Shown one piece after another: positions 1-7,158 of a stretch of DNA of 14,337 nucleotides; positions within the stretch are counted from its first letter, which is position 1, and each line of letters starts with the position of its first letter. Source of the DNA: Desulfobacterales bacterium (lineage in GTDB: Bacteria > Desulfobacterota > DSM-4660 > Desulfatiglandales > JALVZP01); contig JAMOPX010000114.1 in NCBI GenBank assembly GCA_027064285.1, positions 1-14,337 of the forward strand, read 5' to 3'. Below the pieces are notes generated by a model, which did not search any database, was not told the origin of the DNA, and saw only the letters and a list, made by a program, of their open reading frames with translations. The position numbers were made by a program, and so were the translations under genes.

Positions 1-2
1 GG

Positions 3-986
3 CTTGTTTATAAGGTTGCACAGCATGCATCTGAATCACTTCAGAAGATCAGAAGCCTTTTAGACCTTGAACAAAAAAGGCTTGAAACCGTATTGGAGTT
101 CATGCAGGAAGGGGTAATATTATTGGATAAGTCAAAAAAGGTTATATACGCGAATCCAATCGGACTCAAATACCTTGCAGAACTAAGTGGAGTAAGCCAA
201 GGAGAAAGATTGGATAAACTCGGATATGTACCTGTGGATCAGTTCCTTATCCCCTTACCAGTAGGCCAATGGCACATCTTGAGTATTAAGAAACCAGAGC
301 TCAAGGTATTTGAAGTAGGAACCCGGCCTGTAGAAGGCAGAATAGAACCAAGCGGTTGGATAATGGTTTTAAGGGATGTAACAGAGCACAGAAAAGCGAT
401 TCTTAATTATAGAAAGGCATTGGAAGGAGTTATATCTGCTTTGGTTACTGCTATTGAAAAAAGAGATCCATATACAGCAGGGCACCAGAGGAGAGTAGCA
501 GAGCTGGCAAGAGAGATAGCTAAAGAAATGAATCTTCCAGATGAAACTATTCAGTGTATCTACTTAGCAGCGCTTTTACATGACATAGGGAAAATATCTG
601 TGCCTTCAGAGATACTAAGCAAACCAAGCAGATTAACTGGGCCAGAATATGAGATTATTAAGTTTCATCCTGTGGTTGGATACGAGATACTGAAAGACAT
701 AGATTTTCCTTGGCCAATATCAGAAGCTGTTCTTTATCATCATGAAAGAATAGATGGCTCAGGCTATCCTGATGGTCTCAAGGACGGAGAAATTCCTATA
801 GAATCAAGAGTGATAGCTGTTGCAGACGTAGTAGAGGCAATATCCTCACACAGGCCTTACAGACCAGCACTTGGGATAGAGGCAGCACTTGAAGAAATAG
901 AAGCAAACAAAGGAAAACTATATGATCCAGCAGTAGTAGATGCCTGCATTAGGGTAATAAAAAAAGGATTTAAATGGGAGAAGTAA
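3..986 (+). CDS. PAS-HD-GYP domain signalling protein, 5' end outside the window
   Basis: This is probably a cyclic-di-GMP phosphodiesterase. The frame is open from the window edge, so the N-terminus is missing. The in-frame TTG at 93 is only the first possible start and cuts into a coiled segment that resembles the tail of a GAF domain. Counting from that TTG, residues about 1-100 form a PAS domain that ends in a PAC-like stretch (LRDVTEHR). An HD-GYP domain follows. It has the AGHQ histidine (H131), the HD metal pair with following lysine (HDIGK, 163-167), and HHERIDGSGYP (216-226), so all core metal and GYP residues are present. By family knowledge HD-GYP proteins hydrolyse c-di-GMP to pGpG/GMP, and the PAS domain would supply a sensory input. 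No signal or membrane segment is visible in the part present. dksA starts 66 bases downstream. The family call is firm. The ligand and the full architecture are unknown. Confidence 0.93.
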   Translation, partial: LVYKVAQHASESLQKIRSLLDLEQKRLETVLEFMQEGVILLDKSKKVIYANPIGLKYLAELSGVSQGERLDKLGYVPVDQFLIPLPVGQWHILSIKKPELKVFEVGTRPVEGRIEPSGWIMVLRDVTEHRKAILNYRKALEGVISALVTAIEKRDPYTAGHQRRVAELAREIAKEMNLPDETIQCIYLAALLHDIGKISVPSEILSKPSRLTGPEYEIIKFHPVVGYEILKDIDFPWPISEAVLYHHERIDGSGYPDGLKDGEIPIESRVIAVADVVEAISSHRPYRPALGIEAALEEIEANKGKLYDPAVVDACIRVIKKGFKWEK

Positions 987-1036
987 GAGCTGCTTTACAT
1001 CAGCGAAAATATATAGTAATAATCCGAGCAAAAAAA

Positions 1037-1044
1037 AGAGGTGG
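1037..1044 (+). promoter_or_regulatory. Ribosome binding site that sets the dksA start
   Basis: AGAGGTGG ends 8 bases before the ATG at 1053. The upstream in-frame GTG at 1041 lies inside this motif, so it cannot be the start that the motif serves. This supports the shorter DksA beginning MLTEEKK. Confidence 0.6.
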
Positions 1045-1052
1045 TTTCTGGT

Positions 1053-1418
1053 ATGCTTACTGAAGAAAAGAAAGAGAAATTTAGAAAGATTCTATTAGAC
1101 AGATTAAATGAGCTTATTCAAGAGGCAAGCAAAACAATGAGTGAGATGTCTGGGGAAGTGCAAAATTTTCCAGATCCAACTGACAGAGCAGCACTTGAAT
1201 CTGATAGAAATTTTGAACTGAGGATAAGAGATAGAGAAAGAAAGCTGATAAAGAAGATCAGAGAAGCACTTCAAAGGCTTGAAGATGGCACCTTTGGAAT
1301 ATGCGAGGAATGTGGTGAAGAGATTTCTGAAGAAAGGCTTATGGCAAGACCTGTAACTACCCTCTGTATAAAATGCAAAGAAAAACAGGAAAGAGAAGAA
1401 AAACTCAGAGGAGAGTAA
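1053..1418 (+). CDS. dksA: RNA polymerase-binding transcription factor DksA (DksA/TraR zinc-finger family)
   Basis: DksA binds in the RNA polymerase secondary channel and, with ppGpp, tunes transcription of rRNA and amino-acid genes. The 121-residue protein has an N-terminal coiled-coil, with DPTDRA at 41-46 giving the two tip aspartates (D41, D44) and the alanine that are essential in E. coli DksA. A zinc finger follows with four cysteines (C84, C87, C105, C108). The stretch from NFPDPTDRAALE to RERKLIKKI is very close to proteobacterial DksA, although the protein lacks about 30 residues of the E. coli N-terminus, as many non-enteric DksA proteins do. The start at 1053 is chosen over the GTG at 1041 because of the ribosome binding site. 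The gene appears to be transcribed alone or with the upstream HD-GYP gene, since a strong terminator follows it. It is a true four-cysteine DksA rather than a degenerate paralogue. Confidence 0.95.
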   Translation: MLTEEKKEKFRKILLDRLNELIQEASKTMSEMSGEVQNFPDPTDRAALESDRNFELRIRDRERKLIKKIREALQRLEDGTFGICEECGEEISEERLMARPVTTLCIKCKEKQEREEKLRGE

Positions 1419-1430
1419 GATAAACTCTCC
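1410..1430 (+). other. Small hairpin over the dksA stop codon
   Basis: A perfect 7-bp inverted repeat, GGAGAGT and ACTCTCC, is separated by 7 bases. The stop codon TAA of dksA (1416-1418) begins at the last base of the left arm. No U-run follows, so it is not a terminator by itself, but it sits 13 bases before the terminator stem. It may stabilise the 3' end of the dksA mRNA or may be chance. Confidence 0.4.
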
Positions 1431-1443
1431 AAAAGAAGAACTT

Positions 1444-1480
1444 ATGGCCGGTTAGGAAAAGAGCCGGCCATTTTTATTTA
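1444..1480 (+). terminator. Intrinsic terminator after dksA
   Basis: ATGGCCGG (1444-1451) pairs with CCGGCCAT (1464-1471) as an 8-bp GC-rich stem with a loop of about 12 bases. A U-rich tract, TTTTATTTA, follows. It is strong by composition, being one of the few GC-rich spots in an AT-rich stretch. The T-tract ends 2 bases before the ATG of the next gene at 1483. Confidence 0.85.
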
Positions 1481-1482
1481 TT

Positions 1483-4122
1483 ATGGGAAGAAAAAGACCT
1501 AAGCAAGTAATTACCACACATATAAACGCAGATTTTGATGCTCTCTCTTCTATGCTTGCTGCTAAAAAGCTTTATCCTGAAGCAGAGCTTGTATTTCCTG
1601 GTTCTCAAGAAAAAGGTATAAGGAATTTTCTGCTTCATTCTATATCTTATGTATTCAATTTCTTGAGATTAAAAGAGATAGAGCTGGATAAAATAGAAAA
1701 GCTTATAATCGTAGATACCAGACAAAAAAGCAGAGTCGGAAAATTCTCTGAAATTATTGGCAAAAAAGGTCTGGAAATACATATATATGATCATCATCCA
1801 GATTCAGAAGATGATATAAAAGGTGATTTGGAAATAATAAAAATGGTAGGAGCAAATACAACAATAATGGTCCAGATATTGAGAGAAAGGAATATAAAGC
1901 TTACTCCTGATGAAGCGACTATAATGTGCTTGGGAATCCATGAAGATACGGGATCTTTTACATTCTCCTCTACCACTCCATATGACTACGAAGCTGCTGC
2001 ATGGCTTGCATCTCAGGGAGCAAATCATAATCTGATTTCCAATATGCTTACAAGGGAACTTACAGTGGAGCAGATTTCACTTTTAAATGAACTTATTCAA
2101 TCTGCCAAAAGATACAATATAGATGGGCTGGAAGTGGTTATATCTAAAGTTATTAGAGATAAGTATGTAGGTGACTTTGCTGTTCTGGTACACAGATTTA
2201 TGGATATGGAAAACATAAATATAATATTTGCCTTAGCTCAAATGGAAGACAGGATATATCTTGTAGCAAGGAGCAAAGTAGAAGCAGTTAACACAGCAGA
2301 GATTGTAAAAATGTTTGGTGGAGGAGGTCACGCATTTGCATCTTCTGCAACAATTAGAGATATTCCTATAAACCAGTTAGAAGATATGTTATTACATGCC
2401 ATAAAAGAACATATAGAGTCCAAAAGCAAAAGAGCAAAAGATATAATGTCTTCTCCTGCAATAACCATTTCATCAGAGGAAAGCCTAAAGAAGGCAGAAG
2501 AGCTTATGAATAAATTTAATATAAATGTCCTGCTTGTTATAGAAAAAGGCCGGCTTTTAGGTTATATCACAAGACAATTGGTTGATAAGGCAAGGTTTTT
2601 TCACTTAGAGAATATGAAAGTCAAAGAATATACTAATATTGAATTTCCTATTATAGATCCAGATGCTTCTATAAGAGAGGTTCAGGAAATAATCATAAAA
2701 GACAGGGCAAGGGTGCTTCCTGTAGTGAAGGAAGGAAAAGTATTAGGAGTCATCACAAGGACAGACATCTTAAACCTCTTTTTAGAAGAACCTAAGATAT
2801 ACCCTATTGTAAAGGAAAGGGAATATGCATTTCAGAAAGATATGAAACGTATTCTAAGAGAAAGGCTTTCTGAAAGGTTAATAAAACTACTAGAGGATTT
2901 TGGAAAGATAGCTGATAACTTAGGCTATAATGCATATCTTGTAGGTGGTTTTGTAAGAGATCTTCTCTTAAGAAGGGAAAACTTAGACATAGATATAGTC
3001 ATCGAAGGGGATGGAGTGAAATTTGCTAAGGAGTTTTCAAAGCACTTTCAGGTAAAAGTAAATGTCCATAAAAGATTCAGAACAGCATATTTGATATTTC
3101 CAGATGGGTTTAAAATAGATGTGGCTACTGCCAGAATGGAATATTATGAGGCGCCAGGAGCAGTTCCAGTGGTAAAAAAAAGTTCTTTAAAGTTAGACCT
3201 TTATAGAAGAGACTTTACCATAAATACACTTGCTATAAAGCTGAATAAAAACGAGTTTGGTACTCTTATAGACTACTTCAATGGAATGAGAGACATAAAT
3301 GATAAGGTCATAAGAGTGCTTCATAATTTAAGCTTTGTAGAAGACCCATCTCGAATCCTGAGAGCAATAAGGTTTGAACAGAGATTTGGGTTTAAAATAG
3401 GAAAACTCACCTTATCTTTGATCAAAAATGCCTTAAGACTCAACTGTTTTGAGCTGATTAATGGAAAAAGGCTATTTCACGAGCTCAAACTCATGCTTGA
3501 AGAAGAAGAGCCTATCTTTTCTATGAAAAGGATGCATGAATTAAAAGTGCTAAGTGCCCTATCTTCTCTATTTAAATGGACAAAAGAGCATAAAAGAATA
3601 TTTGAAGAGATAAAAAAGACTATCGCTTGGTATAACCTGCTCTTTTTAGAAGAAAAAATAGATACCTGGAAGATTTATTGGCATGGACTCACTTATCATC
3701 TTAGCACTTCTGAACTAAAGGAGCTTCACAGAAGATTTGAAATGAATGAAAATGAACATAAAAAAATTCTCTCCCAAAGAGAAGGATTGGATAAGCTTAT
3801 AAAGTCTCTTATTAGGAAGCCAAGTAATTATAAAGCATATAAACTTCTTTCCCGATATGATACAGAAACACTTCTATATGTAATGGCAAAGGTAAAAAGT
3901 GAAGAACTTAGAAAAATTATATCTAATTACTTTACTAAGTGGAAACATATAAAGCCTCAGATAAGAGGAAAAGATCTGCTAAATATGGGATTTAAGCCAG
4001 GACCTATCTTTGGAAAGATTTTGGAAGCAGTTCATGAGGCCAAACTAAATGGTCTTGTAAAAAACAAGAAGGATGAAATAGAATTTGTAAATCAAAGGTT
4101 CAAGGAGGAGTTGAAGAAATGA
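1483..4122 (+). CDS. DHH-CBS-CBS-tRNA nucleotidyltransferase fusion (CCA- or A-adding enzyme)
   Basis: This multidomain enzyme most likely builds or repairs the tRNA 3' CCA end. The N-terminal DHH phosphoesterase domain carries HINADFDA (13-20), VDTR (77-80), DHHPD (103-107) and EDTGSF (154-159), with a DHHA1 GGGGHAFAS loop (279-287). Two CBS domains follow (about 317-372 and 378-435). A class II nucleotidyltransferase head begins about 480, with GGFVRD (488-493), the metal-binding DxD (D502, D504), RRDFTIN (575-581) and the template motif EDPSRILR (620-627). Helical neck and body regions complete the 879 residues. In Aquifex-type bacteria such long forms are associated with A addition alone, working with a separate CC-adding enzyme. 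The loop between DVATAR and RRDF is full length, unlike the shortened loop of CC-adding enzymes. All catalytic residues are intact. The DHH role (nuclease?) is inferred. The start has no ribosome binding site; the start is fixed by the VITTHINADFDA motif close behind. The gene overlaps trpS by 4 bases. Confidence 0.93.
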   Translation: MGRKRPKQVITTHINADFDALSSMLAAKKLYPEAELVFPGSQEKGIRNFLLHSISYVFNFLRLKEIELDKIEKLIIVDTRQKSRVGKFSEIIGKKGLEIHIYDHHPDSEDDIKGDLEIIKMVGANTTIMVQILRERNIKLTPDEATIMCLGIHEDTGSFTFSSTTPYDYEAAAWLASQGANHNLISNMLTRELTVEQISLLNELIQSAKRYNIDGLEVVISKVIRDKYVGDFAVLVHRFMDMENINIIFALAQMEDRIYLVARSKVEAVNTAEIVKMFGGGGHAFASSATIRDIPINQLEDMLLHAIKEHIESKSKRAKDIMSSPAITISSEESLKKAEELMNKFNINVLLVIEKGRLLGYITRQLVDKARFFHLENMKVKEYTNIEFPIIDPDASIREVQEIIIKDRARVLPVVKEGKVLGVITRTDILNLFLEEPKIYPIVKEREYAFQKDMKRILRERLSERLIKLLEDFGKIADNLGYNAYLVGGFVRDLLLRRENLDIDIVIEGDGVKFAKEFSKHFQVKVNVHKRFRTAYLIFPDGFKIDVATARMEYYEAPGAVPVVKKSSLKLDLYRRDFTINTLAIKLNKNEFGTLIDYFNGMRDINDKVIRVLHNLSFVEDPSRILRAIRFEQRFGFKIGKLTLSLIKNALRLNCFELINGKRLFHELKLMLEEEEPIFSMKRMHELKVLSALSSLFKWTKEHKRIFEEIKKTIAWYNLLFLEEKIDTWKIYWHGLTYHLSTSELKELHRRFEMNENEHKKILSQREGLDKLIKSLIRKPSNYKAYKLLSRYDTETLLYVMAKVKSEELRKIISNYFTKWKHIKPQIRGKDLLNMGFKPGPIFGKILEAVHEAKLNGLVKNKKDEIEFVNQRFKEELKK

Positions 4123-5099
4123 AAAAAAGAGTAGTCAGTGGTATAAGACCTACAGGAAGACTCCACTTAGGTCATCTTCATGGTGCTCTTCTCAATTGGA
4201 AAAAACTGCAGGACAAATATAATTGCTTTTATTTTATTGCAGACTGGCATGCTCTTACCAGCGAATACACACGACCTGAAATAATAAAGAAAAGCACTAT
4301 GGATATAATATTGGACTGGCTGGCTGTTGGACTTGATCCAGAAAAATGCACATTTTTTGTTCAATCTCAAATAAAAGAACATGCAGAGCTTCATCTTATA
4401 TTCTCCATGATAACACCTATACCGTGGCTTGAAAGAAATCCTACATATAAAGAGCAGATACAAGAGCTAAGTAGCAAAAATTTGAATACATATGGATTTC
4501 TTGGATATCCTGTGCTTCAGGCAGCAGATATACTTATGTATAAAGCAGATGCTGTTCCAGTAGGAGAAGATCAGGCACCACATATAGAGCTTACAAGAGA
4601 AATAGCCAGAAGATTTAACTTCCTATACAAAAAAGTATTTCCAGAACCAGAAACTCTTTTAACCCCTACTTCTAAGCTTTTGGGCATAGACAGAAGAAAG
4701 ATGAGCAAGAGTTACAATAATGCCATATTTATAACAGAGCCTCCAGAAGAGGTAAGCAAAAAAGTAAGCCAGATGATTACAGATCCCCAAAGAGGAAGAA
4801 GAACAGATCCTGGAAGACCGGATTTTTGTAATATTTTCTTCTATCATGAAATATACACGTCTCAAGAGAAGGTAAAAGAAATAGAAGAAGCTTGTAAAAA
4901 GGCAAAAATAGGCTGTGTGGAATGCAAAAAAATTATGGCTGAAAATCTAAACAAAGGACTTGAGCCTATAAGAGAAAAAAGAAAAGAACTTGAATCCAGA
5001 ATGGATTACATAGAAAATATTATAAATGAGGGCAACAGAAAGGCAAGAGACATTGCTCAAAAAACAATGGCAGAAGTAAAGGAAGCTATTGGGATATGA
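4119..5099 (+). CDS. trpS: Tryptophan--tRNA ligase
   Basis: This class I aminoacyl-tRNA synthetase charges tRNA(Trp). The 326-residue length is normal for the compact bacterial form. It has the HIGH-type signature HLGH (16-19) after SGIRPTGRLHLG, the GEDQ motif (149-152) of the TrpRS active site, and a perfect KMSKS (194-198). It starts with an ATGA overlap on the nucleotidyltransferase stop. AAGGAGGAG (4102-4110), 8 bases upstream, gives one of the best ribosome binding sites in the window. The overlap implies translational coupling with the tRNA end-processing enzyme upstream. The C-terminal helical part (about 240-326) looks complete. I see no attenuator or T-box upstream, which fits its position inside an operon. 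Confidence 0.96.
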   Translation: MKKRVVSGIRPTGRLHLGHLHGALLNWKKLQDKYNCFYFIADWHALTSEYTRPEIIKKSTMDIILDWLAVGLDPEKCTFFVQSQIKEHAELHLIFSMITPIPWLERNPTYKEQIQELSSKNLNTYGFLGYPVLQAADILMYKADAVPVGEDQAPHIELTREIARRFNFLYKKVFPEPETLLTPTSKLLGIDRRKMSKSYNNAIFITEPPEEVSKKVSQMITDPQRGRRTDPGRPDFCNIFFYHEIYTSQEKVKEIEEACKKAKIGCVECKKIMAENLNKGLEPIREKRKELESRMDYIENIINEGNRKARDIAQKTMAEVKEAIGI

Positions 5100-5105
5100 A
5101 AGGAG
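5099..5105 (+). promoter_or_regulatory. Ribosome binding site favouring the inner start of the pseudouridine synthase
   Basis: AAAGGAG ends 11 bases before the ATG at 5117, a somewhat long spacing. The upstream in-frame ATG at 5096, which overlaps the trpS stop, lies just before this motif and so cannot use it. The protein from 5117 starts MRLNKVIAEAGITSRRKA, the usual family start. Confidence 0.45.
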
Positions 5106-5116
5106 AAAAAAGGCTA

Positions 5117-5839
5117 ATGAGATTAAATAAGGTTATTGCAGAAGCAGGGATTACTTCCAGAAGAAAGGCAGATAGACTTATAGAGCAGGGACGTGTATTT
5201 GTAAATGGAAGACCTGCAAGCTTAGGAATGAAAGTAATATGGGGAAAGGATGTAATAAAGGTAGATGGCAGAAGGATTCCAGATCCTCCTGAAAAGGTCT
5301 ATATATTGCTCCACAAACCTTTTGGATATATATCTTCCCTAAAAGATCCAGGAGGAAGACCTATAATAACAGAGCTTTTACCTAAGATTCAACAGAGGGT
5401 ATTTCCTGTAGGAAGGCTCGATTTTGATACCATGGGTCTTATGCTTTTTACAAATGATGGCGAACTTGCATATAGGCTAACTCATCCAAGGTATCAAGTG
5501 CCGAGAACATATAAAGCCACTGTAAAAGGAAGACTTTCTTACAGGGCTATTCAGAGGATAAAAAATGGGCTCTTCTTAGAAGATGGCCCAGTAAGAAAGG
5601 TAAAAATAAGATTATTGCAGAAAGAGGGTTTTCATAACATAGTAAGGATTACTGTTTATGAAGGAAGATCCAGATTAATAAAAAGGATATTTGAAGCAGT
5701 AGACTGTAAGGTAGTGCATCTGATAAGAATAGGCTTTGCAAATCTTGTGCTGGGAGATCTGAAAGTAGGACATTACAGGTATTTGGAAAAGCAAGAAGTA
5801 GATTCTTTAAAGAGATTTGTAGGACTTAGGAGAAGATAA
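5117..5839 (+). CDS. rluB: RluB/RsuA-family rRNA pseudouridine synthase
   Basis: This enzyme isomerises a uridine in ribosomal RNA. By family, RluB modifies U2605 of 23S rRNA (E. coli numbering) and RsuA modifies U516 of 16S. An N-terminal S4 RNA-binding domain (about 1-50, RLNKVIAEAGITSRRKADRLI) precedes the catalytic domain. The catalytic motif GRLDFDTMGLMLFTNDGEL (99-117) supplies the nucleophilic aspartate D102. The later EGRSRLIKRIFEAV (182-195) is the family's RNA-contact motif. From 5117 the protein has 240 residues. An alternative ATG at 5096 would add seven (MKGEKRL) and overlap the trpS stop as ATGA. I prefer 5117 from homology and ribosome binding site position. Fine specificity between RluB and RsuA is from overall resemblance only, and the typical genomic neighbourhood supports RluB. 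lepB follows after 5 bases. Confidence 0.88.
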   Translation: MRLNKVIAEAGITSRRKADRLIEQGRVFVNGRPASLGMKVIWGKDVIKVDGRRIPDPPEKVYILLHKPFGYISSLKDPGGRPIITELLPKIQQRVFPVGRLDFDTMGLMLFTNDGELAYRLTHPRYQVPRTYKATVKGRLSYRAIQRIKNGLFLEDGPVRKVKIRLLQKEGFHNIVRITVYEGRSRLIKRIFEAVDCKVVHLIRIGFANLVLGDLKVGHYRYLEKQEVDSLKRFVGLRRR

Positions 5840-5844
5840 TTATT

Positions 5845-6414
5845 ATGAAAAGTAAGGTAATAAAGGAATATGTAAAGTCCATATTAATAGCTTTAGTTCT
5901 TGCTCTTTTTATAAGGACTTTTATTGTTCAAGCATACAAGATTCCTTCTGGTTCAATGATTCCTACCCTCATGATAGGAGATCATATATTGGTGAATAAA
6001 TTTATATATGGCGTAAAATTGCCTTATTTGAGAAAAACCATTATTCCGGTAAGCCAGCCAAAAAGAGGAGATGTGATAGTATTTATATTTCCCTTAGACA
6101 GGAGCAAGGATTTCATAAAAAGGGTAATAGGTCTTCCAGGAGATAAGATAGAGATTATTGGTAAGAAGGTCTATATAAATGGACACCTATATTCAGACAA
6201 ACATGCTTATTATGATAACGGTGGTATCCAGATTCAAAAATTTGGCCCGATAAGAGTGCCAAAGTGGGGGCTATTTGTTATGGGAGATAACAGAAATCAT
6301 AGTTACGACAGCAGATTTTGGGGATTTGTCCCTTTAAGCTATGTAAAAGGAAAAGCATTTTTTATCTATTGGTCATGGCCTCATTGGAAAAGAAGCCTTC
6401 ATATTATCAGATAA
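5845..6414 (+). CDS. lepB: Signal peptidase I
   Basis: This inner-membrane protease removes signal peptides from Sec-exported proteins. At 189 residues it is the short single-anchor form: one N-terminal membrane helix (about 10-30), then the periplasmic catalytic domain. The nucleophile serine is S37 in IPSGSMIPTL and the general base lysine is K92 in FIKRVIGLPGD. The conserved box MGDNRNHSYDSRFWG (146-160) is complete, so the enzyme should be active. The start is supported by AGGAGA 11 bases upstream, at the end of the pseudouridine synthase gene, and the tight spacing indicates one operon. Its last 42 bases overlap rsmE on the other strand, so there is no intergenic terminator here. Confidence 0.95.
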   Translation: MKSKVIKEYVKSILIALVLALFIRTFIVQAYKIPSGSMIPTLMIGDHILVNKFIYGVKLPYLRKTIIPVSQPKRGDVIVFIFPLDRSKDFIKRVIGLPGDKIEIIGKKVYINGHLYSDKHAYYDNGGIQIQKFGPIRVPKWGLFVMGDNRNHSYDSRFWGFVPLSYVKGKAFFIYWSWPHWKRSLHIIR

Positions 6415-7158
6415 TCCTAAGTCTCCACGTTCATATTGGCACAAAGCAACAAATGTGATAGCAGCTGTTTCAGCCCTAAGAATTCTTTTTCCCATAGAAA
6501 CAGGAATAAACCCCTTTTCTTTAAAGAGTTCAGTCTCTTCATATGTAAAACCTCCTTCAGGACCGATTATACCCACAATCTTATTTACCTTTTCTTCTGC
6601 TCTTCTTAAAACCTCTTTTATAGAATTCCTTTTTTCTTGCTCCCATAAAAAAAGCCTAAGGGAATCTTTTTCCCAATCCTGAGCCAGAAGCTCTTTTAGA
6701 AAAAGAGGAGCAAAAACCTGAATAGGTGTAGCCCTTCCACACTGCTTTGCAGCATTTATTGCTACTTCTTTCCAATGCCTAAGTCTTTGCTCAATCTTAT
6801 CTTCTGCAATTCTTACTATACTTCTTGTAGAATAAAATGGCTGAATCACCTCTGCTCCCAGCTCAGATGCCTTCTGTATCACAAAATCCATGGGTTCTCT
6901 TCTTATTAATGAAATACAGATGGTTATATGGACAGGAGAGGAAGAAGGTGGCGGATACTTTTCTTTTATTAAAACATAAACCTTACTATGCTTTATATCT
7001 TCTATCACCCCTTTATATCTATTTCCATGCTGATCCATTAATAAAAGCTTATTCCCTGCTCTCATCCTAAGCACCTTCCATATGTGCCTCGCCTCAGAAC
7101 CACTTATAATACATCTTTTTTGTCCATGCTTTATATCTTCTACATAAAAGATTCTCAT
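6373..7158 (-). CDS. rsmE: 16S rRNA m3U1498 methyltransferase RsmE
   Basis: This SPOUT-class methyltransferase makes m3U1498 in the decoding region of 16S rRNA, with S-adenosylmethionine. The 261 residues contain an N-terminal PUA-like domain (HIWKVLRMR at 25-33) and the knotted SPOUT domain. The latter shows KASELGAEVIQP (96-107), KQCGR (138-142), IGPEGGF (198-204) and MGKRILRAETAA (222-233), the cofactor-binding knot. It begins with an ATGA overlap on the prmA stop and has only a weak GAAAAG upstream, so translation is probably coupled to prmA. The conserved core ends at about ERGDLG (243-248). The last 13 residues (LSDNMKASFPMRP) lie entirely antisense to the 3' end of lepB and look like an extension past an ancestral stop. 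Confidence 0.94.
   Translation of the reverse strand: MRIFYVEDIKHGQKRCIISGSEARHIWKVLRMRAGNKLLLMDQHGNRYKGVIEDIKHSKVYVLIKEKYPPPSSSPVHITICISLIRREPMDFVIQKASELGAEVIQPFYSTRSIVRIAEDKIEQRLRHWKEVAINAAKQCGRATPIQVFAPLFLKELLAQDWEKDSLRLFLWEQEKRNSIKEVLRRAEEKVNKIVGIIGPEGGFTYEETELFKEKGFIPVSMGKRILRAETAAITFVALCQYERGDLGLSDNMKASFPMRP

Noticed and set aside
994..1022. Possible dksA promoter: TTTACA and TAATAA 17 bases apart
   Set aside because: The -10 matches consensus at only three of six positions, and any AT-rich gap gives such matches.
1794..2028. Small reverse-strand open frames inside the nucleotidyltransferase gene
   Set aside because: They are antisense shadows of a well-supported gene, with no family resemblance or start signals. 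The same holds for those at 4167-4463, 4659-4865, 11884-12105 and 12830-13039.
6455..7070. Forward-strand open frames over rsmE, and similar ones over prmA at 7468-7826
   Set aside because: They are shadows of the conserved rsmE and prmA genes, with no recognisable domain.
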